This document shows, piece after piece, positions 47,824-59,989 of a stretch of 64,000 bases of DNA. The notes under the pieces are model-generated. The model was not told the DNA's origin, searched no databases, and saw only the letters and a program-made list of their open reading frames with translations. Location of the stretch: NCBI RefSeq assembly GCF_026210795.1, contig NC_089449.1:2418001-2482000 (forward strand). Direction: 5' to 3'. How positions within the stretch are numbered: position 1 is the first letter of the stretch; the number at the start of each line of letters is the position of its first letter. The position numbers were made by a program, and so were the translations under genes. Source of the stretch: Rhizophagus irregularis (Eukaryota; Glomeromycota; Glomeromycetes; Glomerales; Glomeraceae).

Positions 47824-50800
47824 TTAAGATTCTATAAATTTCCATCCCGTCTTTGCTTCTTTATCTTCAACTAACTGCCAAATACCCCAATAATGTGGAT
47901 CCAATTTCATCGTTACAACTTTCGTAACATTTGTATTATTGACAGTTTTAATACGCACATATCCATCATTATTTTCTTCGGGTTTTTCTTTAATTTCTTT
48001 TTCGTGTGCATATATTGCTTCTAAAAATGAATCTAGATCGCTCACTTTTCTTCCTTGTATTTCGGTAATCCAAACCCCTTGGCTTAGTTTTAATGATGGC
48101 GAACCATCAGATCTAAATGATACATATACCCCTGTTGGTACATTTTTAACATGTTCTAATGCTGCTTCATATGGTTCTTGTATAATTGCACCTGACCACC
48201 CTATGATCTTTGTTGTCTCTTTTCCGTAGTGTGGGGTTGTTGCTACTTTGATATTCATTTCTTTTCCATCACGTAATATTAACTGTAACAAACAAACAAG
48301 TTATTATAATTAAAATGAAATATATATTTATGATTTTAAAAAAAAATTATTAAATACTTACCACATCAACTTCTTCCGAATAATGAAAGGCCGTAGGCAA
48401 ATCAAATACTTTTGTTACCATATTACCATTTATTGTCAAAATAATATCACCCACTTCTAATAATTTTCCTGAAGGACTTGTTGAATCAAGTATACTTAAT
48501 ACAGTTAACATATTATTTTTTGTGTTCGGCATAGATTCAACTTTTCTAACCCATTCATCTGATAAACCGTAGTCTTTTGCTTTTGATATTTGTATTGTCC
48601 AAAATTCAACATCAAGACTATGTAATTTTGGAACCTCATCAATTTTAAATGATTTTAAAGTTGGTTTTACTAAAGATATTGAAAATCCACATTTATGTGT
48701 GATGTCTTTATAATTGCTATCTTGTGAAGAATAAGTTAACCATAATCCTTGTACATTCCCATCATTGTCACATAATACACCACCTAGATTAAAATTATTA
48801 GTTATTATTGGTATGAATATAGTGAATATAAATAAAATCTTATTACTACCTATTGATTCTACATAATCATCCAATTCTATATCTTCAAAATTCACAGCTC
48901 TCCATCTTAAAGGGTAACATTTTGAAATATAAACATTTGAAATACGTTTCACGGTAGTTTTTTTTACTATAGGTGTATAATCACCACAAATTCCTACTAA
49001 ATAAACAGAATCGCCTTGCGTTAATTCTTTTTCGCTCAATTCAATGGCTTTGACAGGTGTATCTCCTAATAATGTTTTATCATATGTGATAATAGCATAA
49101 TTATATAAAGGGTTAAGATAAACTAACTTTCCAGGTATAATAATACTATTAGCGAAGGTGATAAAAATATCACCAACGCTTATTGGTACTGTATATCGAT
49201 CACATACAATTAAAGGTGGCTCAGTAGATACTATCATTCCTGCACCATAAAACTTAGTAAATTATATGATAAAAAAAAAAGGTATAAAGAAAGGTTAAAA
49301 GCTATGTAATAATAAAGTTTTTTTAAATAAAAAATAAACCAAAAGTTTTTACTTGTGTATTTTGTCCATTTCTTAATCCATTGACATTATATGGTAAACA
49401 AAAATTAACTATAACGAGCGAAGGCCAAATTTTTCCTGCAGGTTGTAATGATTCATCCAAAGTTTGAATTTGCGCTGTTTCAGGTTTATATGTATGAATA
49501 GATGAAGGAGGAGGCATTTCCTCATAATTCCATAATCCAGTAGTATCTTTAAATTATAATAAATAAATATTGTTAACATATAAATTAAAAGCAAAAAGTT
49601 CAAAGTAATTATTAAATACGTACCGTCACGAACGGCTATTTTAAATTTGTGCCAATGTCTATCCACACATATAATTGAAGTATATTCATTATTAACGTTA
49701 GATAAATGATAATATTTTATTGGTACTCTAGCACCATCTGACAAAGTTTTCATAACATTGATAAATTCATCCAAATTTGGTGTGGGGATATTATTAACAC
49801 TAGTAATGATACTCATGCACCAAACTGATGCACAATTAAACATATAACCACTTTCAGCTATATATGGACCTCCAACAGACCATGAATAAGAATAAGCAAG
49901 TTGATATGATAACTCATTAATTATACTACCACCAATTTCAACGAAACGATTTGGTGTTATAGAATGAAGATCTTGAATTTTTAACTTAACATCTATCTGT
50001 TCTTTTCCACGACATATTGTTAATTCAATATCTTTTCCAACTGAATCATCAATTATTGAAAATAATTGTGTGAAATTGGCAATCATATTTTTATTTGCAC
50101 AAATAACTATATCACCGGGTATAAGTAGACCATCTGCCGGACCTTTTGGTAAAACAATACGAACAACTAATAATCCAGTTTCTTCAGGAAATTTTTCACG
50201 AATTTCTTTTTCAATAGTTGATTTAAGACCCAAATGTCGGAGTTCATCGTAAGGTTTATATTCAAATTCTGTTTGAAGAGTTCCACGTGGAACTTCTTTT
50301 CCTTCTTGAATATACTTGAGAGCTCTTTTTACTCTATTCAAAGGAAGGTAAAAGCTAGATGATGCTTCTCTTGTACTACCTGCATTGAGAGCAACTGCAT
50401 TTCCTTCAATATCGAGCACTGGACTACCTGAAGAACCTCCACTAGTTCCAGATGCTGCCTGTAAATAAAAGGTGTTAAAATCATTATAATTTCCAGTACC
50501 ATACATTGGAGCTCTTATTATTAAATGTAATTAAAATAATTAAAATAATTAGTGTAAAAGTTATAAATTTCTAATAATAACAATAAATTCTTACCTTCTA
50601 TCAAGTCTTGCTAAAGTACCAGATAAAATTGATAAAGTTTCACCATTATCATTTCCAACAACTTTTATTTCTATTCCAACTTTTGCTTTTTCCGGACAAA
50701 GAGGGATTTGTACTAGATCCATGAACTTAATCTTGGATGGATCAAATTTAAAAAATCCAAAATCATGAATTGGATCACGATATATTGGTTTTAATTCTAC

Positions 50801-51237
50801 TTCTTCATAATTTTTAAATATAGCTTGAGCCACAATAGGTGCTGGTGAAACAACATGACGATTTGATAAAATAATCCCTCTCTCTTTATCAACAATAAAT
50901 CCCGTAGCAAAATATTCATCTAAAATTATTAAAAAAAAAAAATTAAGTTTGAAAATTGTGTTATATTTGTGTTATATTTTTTAAGTAAGATAAACAAATA
51001 CTCACCGGATTCCTCTGTGTCAAAACTTCTTACACAATTTGCTTTTATGGATACAATAGCATTTATAGATTTTTCTAAAATAGACTCCCAAGATTGAGTT
51101 TGTGACGACAAAGAGGTAGATCCTAAATGATTGCTTAATATTCGATCATTAACATTTAATGAAACAATTTGTTCACAAGAAGTCGAAGTTTTAATTGCTT
51201 TAGGATTATACTGATGATCATTTTCATCAATCATCAT
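47824..51237 (-). CDS. Nma111-like HtrA-family serine protease with PDZ domains (copy B)
   Basis: Seven exons on the minus strand are 51237-51006, 50919-50595, 50513-49624, 49546-49353, 49252-48850, 48783-48362 and 48282-47824, giving about 974 residues. Every junction matches copy A in phase, and all introns here are GT-AG. The triad is complete: His99 in SNRHVV, Asp130 in PIHDFGFF and Ser214 in GGSSGSPV. The PDZ regions and the degenerate second protease domain are as in copy A. The N-terminal 65 residues differ strongly from copy A, while exons 2-3 are almost identical. Two adjacent Met codons open the frame; either could be used. Confidence 0.92.
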
Positions 51238-52902
51238 GAAGATAGAATGAATTTCTTACAAAGGGATAGTTGAGGAACCCTTAAATAATTATAAAACTCG
51301 GACTTATATTTGAAACATAAAAATAACTGTAGATCTGTGGCATGCATTAATCATTTGAAATTATTTCCTTTTTAATTATGCACATTTGCTATCAAGTGAT
51401 CTCTGTGTACGCAAATGAAATCAATGAGAATACTAATTAATTCAGATCTACGAACACAATGATATCAATTATCCTATAAAAGTATAATTTTCATAAATAC
51501 TATGAAAAATAGAAATCTTGTTTCATAATTTAGGTAATAAGTCTCGGAATATACGGATATACTACCCGAGTTTGAGGCACACTACATGGAAATTTCTGGT
51601 GTAAAAATGCATTACAAAAAAAAAATTCTCCGGAAACTTGGTCATGTGGTCAGTTTCTCAAAAAATTTTGACGGTTACGATACTGCAAAAAAAAAAAAAA
51701 AAAAAAATTTTTATATATACAGTAATATTAATTACACGGCAATGGACGTAATTATGTTATCCTAGATTTCCTGCAGCTGATCGATTACGTACGTTAATTC
51801 GATTTAACTATCTCGGTTCAAAAAGGATCAAACATGAGTTCATGCGACTCCGTTTTCTGCGTTTTAATGAACTCGGAATTTTCATCCGAAATGCGCCAAG
51901 AGGACAGGATAGGGAGTTGTTTGTATATTTATTAAGTGCTGTTTTAAGATTTATTTGTTGTACATCATCAATCATCACGTGCCGGACGGACATCTGAGTC
52001 CTTTTGACTAACTTATCATCCCGAAAATTTTCATGAGAGCCGATCAAACCAAACCTTTTTTATTACTTTTTTTTTTTAATTTCTAGTTTAACTCTTTACT
52101 TGATCCTATATTTCCCGTACAATTAGAATCTCATGTTACCACAGGAACCGGGTCCATGTAGTGTAACTCTAAGTAAAAAAATCATCTGTTTCAGCATATA
52201 CATACAGTATATACTAATATACATATATATATACATATTTGGCATCATTTTTTTTTTCTTATGTTCACTATCAAAGTAAAAACAAACAATGTGTCATTCA
52301 AATTGGATAATAAAAGCTAGATTCCATGCGCATTGGATAAAATTAATCAATCAGAGTCTTCGAATATTATTTTTGTGACTGATATTTTGAATATTCTTTC
52401 AATAAAATTATTTCATGAATTGAAATTTCATAGTAATATAGTTCAGGAGATTAACTAGTAACAAGAAGCAATTCGATGATCCACCATCAGTTACTTGTAA
52501 ATAATGCCATTATATTTACTATAGAATATAGAATCTCTAATTAAGTTAAAATAATAGTATGAAAAGTTGCTAATAATTAATAATTATTTCTATTCCTTTT
52601 CTAGACTAGAGGTCTAGAGCTTGGACTTGCTCTCAAGATTTTTAACTCGAGTGCACGTGATCGGTAATTCTAACATATAGTCTGCCTGCACTATTACCGT
52701 TTGAGGAAATTTTGGCCCGCACTATGACTTTGTTCGAAACTGATAAAAGAGGAATATGTACTAGATTCAATGAAAACATCAGAGTTGTTTTTATGAACCA
52801 CAATAAATGACTTTCAGTTATTAACAATAAATATATTTCGTATTCGGACATTCTTTTAGATAAATCACTGATATACAGTATTTATCGCTATATATGTTTG
52901 TA
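51238..52902. other. Intergenic region left of the MITE
   Basis: No supported gene. An 80-codon minus-strand frame at 51808-52047 is basic but shows no recognisable domain. A run of 21 A's lies near 51687-51707, and a short TA-rich microsatellite near 52200-52240. Confidence 0.45.
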
Positions 52903-53311
52903 CAGTCGGCTCTCGTTATAACGAATTTTGATATAACGAATTATTTGGTATAACGAATCTTTAGTGTTGTGCCAATTTTAGCATATAAAAAAAAATTTGC
53001 TATACCGAATATTACTAATTAAATGCTGTATACCGTTTAACGAAGTAAGTCTATAAACTGTACATAATAAAATGACTCTTTTTATACCGAATTTCTTTTT
53101 ATAACGAACTTTTTTTAATACAACGAAGATATTTTGTGTAACATACGTTGTACATAACATAAGATACCACAATATACCAAAGTTTCATATGTTATACCAG
53201 ATTTTCCCATTATATCGAAATTCGCTATATTTTATATTTTATTAACGAATTTTCTTATAACGAAGGCCTGATTGGCCAAACCACCAACTTCGTTATATCG
53301 AGAGCCGACTG
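52903..53311. mobile_element. Pogo/Tc1-mariner-like MITE
   Basis: The 409-bp element has terminal inverted repeats of at least 23 bp: CAGTCGGCTCTCGTTATAACGAA at the left and its reverse complement with a single mismatch at 53289-53311. It is flanked by TA on both sides (52901-52902 and 53312-53313), the target duplication of pogo and Tc1/mariner transposons. CAGT ends with internal ATAACGAA repeats fit pogo-type elements. There is no transposase frame, so movement would need a transposase from elsewhere. Confidence 0.92.
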
Positions 53312-54932
53312 TATATGTTTATAAAGGGTTGGTCATTTTCTCACGTGTAAATTTTAATATAGAATTGTTTAATTTATAATTGGGATCAATTTTAAGATAA
53401 ATAATTTTATTGATATTATGCGCACAAGATGAATGAATGAATTTTATAAATTACGTTCCTAAATTAACGAAAAAAAAAAATTTCTATTACACTATAACCT
53501 TTTTTAATAACAACTTTTTGGATTATTAAAGCCAATGATGAATATTATTTTTACTATATATTATTGGCATATACAATATTTTGTTGATTAATGAATATTG
53601 AATAGTTCGGATTCGATAACTATAAAATAGGTGGGTCTGATTACTTTTTCCATCCGTTAAAAGAATATATAGAGGAATGATAAAGAAAATAGAGAAACTT
53701 TCTCAATCAAAAGTGAACAATTTTTACATCCAGGATACTTAATAGAAATAAAGAGTTAATCAAATAATTTCTAAGAATAATTCGAAAAAACTGATTTAAT
53801 CCAAGTACATGATATGAATGTATAATGATGTAATCTCGGTCGAAAAAATAGTTAAATTGTTTTCTATTTTTTTTTTTTTTGGAAACTAAAATAAATTGTA
53901 GCAAAATTTAATAAATTATTTGAATTATCTCTTTTATTTTAATAATACTTTCATAATAGTTAGAACAATTGTTGGAACAAATGATGTGTCGTCTTTTACT
54001 TTTTCAAATATATGTATGAATGTTTTATGAAATATAGTCATATAAAAAAAATCAAGAAACTTGTTCATAGATGAATTTTCTTTTCATGTGATTTCCAGCC
54101 AATCAGATACGATTTGTTATAACGAATAAATTCTTTAAATTTTCGCTATAATCTTGTAACGAATACAGTACCCGGAAAAGTTCGTTACATCGAGAGCTGA
54201 TTGTGCACTTTGCAGTCTTACTGTTTAGATTTTATCCGGCGGATATAGCTATTTTAGTGAACTAGATAAGAAAATGACCAATTTTTCGCAAATTAAAACA
54301 TTTCAAGAACTCCTTAAAATATAAAATTACTTAAACATACAAAGTTAGATACTGAAAAAGTTTAAAGTAACAAGTATTTATGAACAATGATTTCTGTGTT
54401 AGGGTCCTATTTCGACGAATTTATAAATTACTTTATCTAATATACTGTACATATCTTCAAATGAATTTTTTTTTTTCAGAGGCGCAATCAATAATCATGA
54501 TGCGAAAAATATTTCTTCAGCCGAGATTGTAGTAAACATTACGTCGTGAAAATGTCAATATTGAAATATGAAATAATTATAGCTTGGTTGACTCTCTTCT
54601 ATTTTGAATCAAATAATAAGACAAAATGTAAATGTGAACAAATAATCTCTTATCCGCGTTACTCTATTTTATAAAAATATAAATATAATAAGAAATTTCT
54701 TTTACTATAAATAAGTCGATTCGATAAATTTAGATATTTTTTTTTAAAAAGAAAATAAATCTAATAAAATATTACTAAAAGCGAACTTATAAAGAGAAGG
54801 CTAAAGTTGTCCAATTTCATTTCTAGAAATCCAAGTGTCACAAATAAAGAAATCATGTGGGAATACGACATCACGATTTATTAATTTATAAATATCTAGC
54901 CTCTACACTCAATAATTTATGAAATAAAATTA
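53312..54932. other. Intergenic region right of the MITE, with a degenerate MITE end
   Basis: No supported gene. At 54181-54203 the sequence TTCGTTACATCGAGAGCTGATTG is the right end of the same pogo-like element family with three differences. Copies of TATAACGAAT lie near 54118. This is probably the remnant of an older insertion whose left end is not recognisable. Confidence 0.55.
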
Positions 54933-57167
54933 ATGTCCGAAGAAAAATTTCCCGTGAAAGAATTAGAGCCTCTGGCGCTTGACATTAATGATATAGTAAA
55001 TCCATCTACGTTGCGTGCACATTTAGCTCTTTTGACGAAATTAAAGGATTTGGAACAACCAGATGAACAGATTGATATGAGATACTTGTTACGTGCACAG
55101 GAACGCTACATACTATGGTTGGATTTGCTGGGTAGTCGAAATTTTAATGATGATAATATGCCAATCCCGCCCATAGGTGAACAAAAGAAATTATTTATTA
55201 AAAAACTTTTTGGACCCGATTATTCTTTACTCAATAAATTCTTCACTTAATAAAATTTTCAAATTAGATGTTTGCTATATCTGGCATTCACATTTACTTT
55301 CACCACTGCGATACTATGAAGATATGCTTCGAATTTACGATCCTCAACAAAAATTCCCGGATTTTCCTCTGAAGCGACTGGTGAATGTCTTTTCTTACTA
55401 TATTATTCGCTCATTTCAATAACATTAATTTCTTAATTTCTTATTATAACCAGCATGATATTTGGGAAAAAAATAACGGTCATACTGATTCCAATTCCGA
55501 AAGTATTTGGGCGGAAAGGACCAAACAACCTTGGGTACTTGATCCAAATGATAGCTCTGATTTTAAAATAAATTGTCCTTGGTGTAAGGAAGATGTACAA
55601 ATTTCATGGTAGGGAAATATTCAATCGAACTTAGTGTTAATTTATTTAATTTATATAATTCTCAACTCGATGTTGGTATATAGGATGAATTACGTGAATC
55701 TTATGAAGGCTATTAAGGCAGATGAGAAATGTCCTAAATGCCGCGCACCATATTCCGTCGAAACTCTAGGTGCCAAAAGATTTATTGATGACATTAGTTC
55801 TTGGAATAAATATAAAACTCAGTACATCGGGTAAAAAATATAATTTTATTATTTCAAAGTTAGGCCATACAACTTAATTTTTCGATTTTCATATTATGGC
55901 CGGATCAGTTTTTGTTAAATTTTAAAAAATTTTTTATGCTACTACTATGTATACCGGGTAAGATTTTTTTAAAAGTTAAAAAAAAATTTCATATGAATAT
56001 TACATATAAAATTTTTTGAAAAAAAAAAATTAAAAGCCGGGTTGCCGGGTCATTTCCAAATTATGAAAACCGAAAAATTAAGTTTGCATCTTACATTTTA
56101 AATACATATTTTTTAACACATTAGTTAATTATTTTAATTCAGTGGTACTTTGGTTGATCTGAAGGACGGCTCATACTCAGAAACACTTGCTACCAATGAT
56201 TCTCTCTTATTATTCACAGCCCAAAGCACTCACATTTGTAATCTTACTTTTCCAGAATCAACTAATTGGAAAAAATGCAACTGGAAGCATATTATTAAAC
56301 AACTTAATCTACAGATAAAAGATTTGAGAAAAACACAAAAACTTAAAGACGTAAGGGCCAAAATTGTTCGACGAATAATATTTGCCTATAGTGGCATTCC
56401 ATCCCCATTTTCAATTGACCTAATTAGTGCTGTGCGACGACAACGTGAATTTACAGAAAAGATGGTTAATAATAAATGGATTGATTGCATAGAGGTTCAA
56501 AAAAATGCCACAATACGATACAATAAGTTCTTATCGTTAATGAAAGAACAAAATACGCTACTTGTGCCCACTCTTGATATTGACCTGGCTTGGCACACAC
56601 ATCAAATTCATGCATCATCTTACCGTGCGTTCACTCAAAAGAATATCGGCCGTATTATTAATCATGATGATACATTAACCAAGGGAGTTTTGTCAAATGG
56701 GTTTGCGGTTACGGCTCGAGCTTGGTATAAGAAGTATCATGAACCGTACACACATGTATGTCCATCAAAGTATTGGTTAACCACAACAAAAAAGGTTATG
56801 TCCGTCATTGTACCACCCTATGGTCTTTTGGTTCTTTATCGATTGAAAAAGTATCGAAAAGCAACCAATAAAAAGAATAGAAAACATAATAAAAAAGACA
56901 AAGGAAAAGACACGGACAAGTAAGTAGCAATATTATTTTGAAATTTGTAGTTTTATAAACTCTAAAATCTTTTGTATTTGTAGCCTGTATAAGTATTCAG
57001 GCGTATGTGGAGTCAACGAAAGTACTCCTGTAACTAAGTCACATGGTAAGTGTGGTGGATGCGGCGGTGGATGTGGCGGTTACGGTGTCAATTGTGGTGA
57101 TGGTGGTGGATGTAGTAGTGGATGTGGTGGATGTGGCGGATGTGGTGGATGCGGTGGGTGCGGATAA
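54933..57167 (+). CDS. Glycine-rich domain-containing protein (GRDP/DUF1399 family)
   Basis: Six exons (54933-55176, 55268-55380, 55454-55608, 55684-55830, 56143-56919, 56984-57167) predict 539 residues. Two W-H-x-H motifs, IWHSHLLSP (about residue 86) and LAWHTHQIH in exon 5, are the hallmark of this family. Between them lie two Cys pairs, CPWCKED and CPKCRAP, that could bind a metal. After a Lys-rich stretch the last exon encodes a tail of Cys-Gly-Gly repeats typical of the family's glycine-rich end. Plant relatives are linked to stress and development, but the biochemical activity is unknown. It sits alone on the plus strand between intergenic sequence and a convergent F-box gene. Confidence 0.88.
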
Positions 57168-57579
57168 TTACCGCTAATATGCAATCATGGTAGTATAAAA
57201 CGAATATAATTTATTTTTTTATTTTTTTAAGAATAATAAGACTAAGTTTATCCAAAAAAAGAATTTAAGGTTTTTTTTTGTAGTTATGTTTTATATTTAA
57301 TAAAATTAAGTATTTTTCAAATTCGTCGAAATTGAAAATGTTGCTATCGATTGTAATATATTTTTTTCTAATTCACTCACCGGTTGAACCGACCATATAT
57401 ATGTTATTCGTATTTGCAAAAATCTTAATACACCAAAACATAAAAATTAAATCTTCTTTATATATTAATCATGGCATGTACTGTATTTGAAATTTTATTA
57501 TACTACTCATGAACAAATATCAGCAGGTACGTGAACCCAAACATCTAAATCTGAATACACTTTATTTTATTTACTGCAA
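57168..57579. other. Spacer between convergent genes
   Basis: AT-rich 3' sequence between the GRDP gene and the minus-strand F-box gene; nothing else recognised. Confidence 0.45.
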
Positions 57580-59046
57580 TCACAAATTAGTTATTTGTTT
57601 ACTTTCTAAAAATTCAAATTTAGAGACAGATTTTTGAGTTGGATAAGTCCATTCAAAATCTTCAAATATAGTTCTATCCGATACATTTTCATGTTTTATA
57701 ATTATTCCCTCTGCTACATATTTTTTAATTAAATCAAATTTTTCTTTTTCATTATTAGGTAAATTGGTATGTAACAACATAGGATGTCTACTTTTCCAAT
57801 TGTCAAAAAATAATTTTAAAGATTCTGGACTATAATTATCCCAAATAGAAGAAAATAGTTTAAATTTTAATAAACTATTTGGAGATGATTTAATTAATGA
57901 TTTGAAGAAATTATCCCAATCAAAATTCTTACGAATATAAATAACTAAACCATTTAAATATTGGCAATTAATTAAGAGATTATCTAATTCTTTAATACTA
58001 CGTATAGAACTATTTGTAATTGATAATTTAAGGTACTTGAGTTTTGGACAATTTTTATAAATTGCTTGTATAAGATTTTCATCATTATCTTCATAATCAA
58101 TACATAATTCCATAAGATGACCTTTTGTATTTTCAATTAAGCCAATTAAACTTTTAGTTGAAACCTGTTGAGTTTTTAAAAATTTTAAAAAAGGAAATGA
58201 TACATTTTCTATATGATACCAAGCTCTTTGATTATTTGGATTTATTATTTCTAAATTAGATAAATTTAAAAGGTATGAAAGTGACTTTGTTATTTTTGTG
58301 ATTAATTCCAGATCTATTTTTAAATATTGAAGAGTACTCGCATGTTTAATCAATGAATCCCCAAGAGTCTTGCAAAGTGATTTGTCTCCTTTTCCATATG
58401 TAAAACTGAAATAATTAAGATTTTTTTGAGCTTCAATTAATTTAGTTATTCCATAGTTATCCTTATTATTATATTCTGTAATATAAAATTCTATTTCCTC
58501 TATCGATTCGCTTATTTCAGATAATTCACATAAAAAATTGCTAGGTTGAGATCGAAGAAACTTAAGTTTTGAGAAACAAATTTCAATACCTGGAATAAGA
58601 TTTGTTTGAAGATCACATTGATGTAAATAAAGATGAGTGAATCTTGTATTTCTATTAATAAATAATCTCGCTATTTCAAGTTTCATAAAGGGAATTTTGG
58701 ACATTTTAATATCTTTGATGGTAAAAGTTATCCTATCTAATCTATATAATTCTAGGTATCTACAAAAACTAATATAATTAAATGAGAGTTTCATCGCTTT
58801 TGGTAAAATTATTCCATGTTCTCTTTTTAACTTTTCTCTTACTTCATTTGATAAATGTGAAACGAATACATTAGATTGTGATTTCTCCTTTCCCCGTGGC
58901 AGATCTTTCCAAGGATTCTTCCATAAAATTGGAACGGTAGTTTCACACCAAATTTTATTAACTAAAAGGCATGAATAGAGAGAATTTTTATCATATTGTA
59001 ATTCTTCTAATATCAAGAGAAGTATGTCTTTATTGAGATTTGCCAT
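57580..59046 (-). CDS. F-box protein (LRR-like C-terminal region)
   Basis: A single frame of 488 residues starts at the Met of MANLNKDILLLILEEL. The frame is open further upstream, but that part is hydrophobic A/T-run translation and lies before the T-run/A-run leader, so it was left out. The F-box occupies about residues 1-45 (DILLLILEEL, CLLVNKIWC, VPILWKNPW). The remainder has degenerate leucine-rich segments such as CPKLKYLKL and CQYLNGLVI, and the family end motif KLFFDNWKSRHP. It is related to the F-box proteins at 11533-13011 and 59990-61474, and is head to head with the latter. It probably recruits substrates to an SCF ubiquitin ligase. Confidence 0.9.
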   Translation of the reverse strand: MANLNKDILLLILEELQYDKNSLYSCLLVNKIWCETTVPILWKNPWKDLPRGKEKSQSNVFVSHLSNEVREKLKREHGIILPKAMKLSFNYISFCRYLELYRLDRITFTIKDIKMSKIPFMKLEIARLFINRNTRFTHLYLHQCDLQTNLIPGIEICFSKLKFLRSQPSNFLCELSEISESIEEIEFYITEYNNKDNYGITKLIEAQKNLNYFSFTYGKGDKSLCKTLGDSLIKHASTLQYLKIDLELITKITKSLSYLLNLSNLEIINPNNQRAWYHIENVSFPFLKFLKTQQVSTKSLIGLIENTKGHLMELCIDYEDNDENLIQAIYKNCPKLKYLKLSITNSSIRSIKELDNLLINCQYLNGLVIYIRKNFDWDNFFKSLIKSSPNSLLKFKLFSSIWDNYSPESLKLFFDNWKSRHPMLLHTNLPNNEKEKFDLIKKYVAEGIIIKHENVSDRTIFEDFEWTYPTQKSVSKFEFLESKQITNL

Positions 59047-59989
59047 TTTTTTTTTAAAAAAAAATGAAATAAAATAAAAAGGTGAAGAATTTTTAAAAAG
59101 AAGTAAAATAAAAAGACTAAATAAAGGGTATATATACTGTATATTAATAGATTTGCGTAATTGAGAGAGAAATTGACTCATCAATCGAGCAAAATAAAAG
59201 TCAATGTGAGTCAATATTTGAAATATTATGGCACAATAATAAGAAAGATTTTATTATTTTTTCTAAATAATAGTTATTGGGTAGGGGGGTTTGAAATATC
59301 ACCGAACTGCGAAGCAGTTCGAATTAAGGATGGTCATCAGTCCTACCGGTCGTCCGGTCCTACTCGGGTCGGTCTCAGGGCTTGTAGGACCGGACGACGG
59401 TCTTGCATTTTTTTATGGCACAGTAGGGCCGGTCCTGAGAACTGACCAGTCCTCATACCGGTCTTCATATAATAGATGATTTTTTATATCAAATTTAAAG
59501 CTAAAAAAATTTTTTTATTTGCAAAAAAAAAAAGAAAAAAGACCGATCGGTCTGTGTTATAATGCAGACGTCCAAGATCGTGTTCCATATAAAAAAATAA
59601 TAAACTCTATAAGCTTATTTATTAGCACATTAGCGTAATGAATTAATATATGAATTAATATATGTGATATCTAATCCTAAATGACGTTATGCGTCAAAAA
59701 TACCAAAGTTATAATTTATTTATCAATATAAAAGTGACATGATCAACAAATTCGGAGAACGTTTGATTAATCAGGTTCCTATTTGGCTGCATAATAACGT
59801 GATTTAATTGATTTATCCTTCCTATTTTGGCTAATGAATTCTTGACAATTAAACCCTTGTATTATATAATGATCATCGTTGGTCTAAATTTTGTGTAATC
59901 ACATTTAAATATAAATGGAAAGAATTTTACTGCACATCTTTTTTTTTTTTCGCCAAAACTTTAATCTTTTTTCAATTTTTTTAAAAAAA
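59047..59989. other. Shared upstream region of two divergent F-box genes
   Basis: This 943-bp region lies between divergent start codons. T-run/A-run blocks sit next to both starts (59047-59062 and 59971-59989). The middle holds a GC-rich, hairpin-forming insertion at about 59283-59480, listed separately. No gene is supported; frames at 59161-59479 only read the GC-rich repeat. Confidence 0.55.
59283..59480. repeat. GC-rich hairpin-forming element
   Basis: In an AT-rich background this stretch is GC-rich and made of variants of CCGGTC, GGTCCTAC and CCGGTCC. A perfect hairpin CGAACTGC-GAA-GCAGTTCG lies at 59303-59321. A 15-bp perfect inverted repeat, GTCGTCCGGTCCTAC at 59349-59363 and GTAGGACCGGACGAC at 59384-59398, encloses a 20-base loop. 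A further GACCGATCGGTC palindrome lies at about 59541-59552. It is probably a small mobile or foldback element; no terminal duplication was clear. Confidence 0.6.

Noticed and set aside
44985-50252. Plus-strand frames inside the protease genes
   Set aside because: Antisense shadows of conserved exons; their similarity merely mirrors that of the sense genes.
51808-52047. Basic 79-codon minus-strand frame
   Set aside because: Considered as a transposase relic, but no catalytic or DNA-binding motif was visible.
59047-59214. N-terminal extension of the minus-strand F-box frame
   Set aside because: The extension translates T-runs and lies before the usual leader; the F-box paralogues start at the equivalent of 59046.
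59161-59479. Two Gly/Arg/Ser-rich frames
   Set aside because: They only read the GC-rich hairpin repeat and have no gene context.
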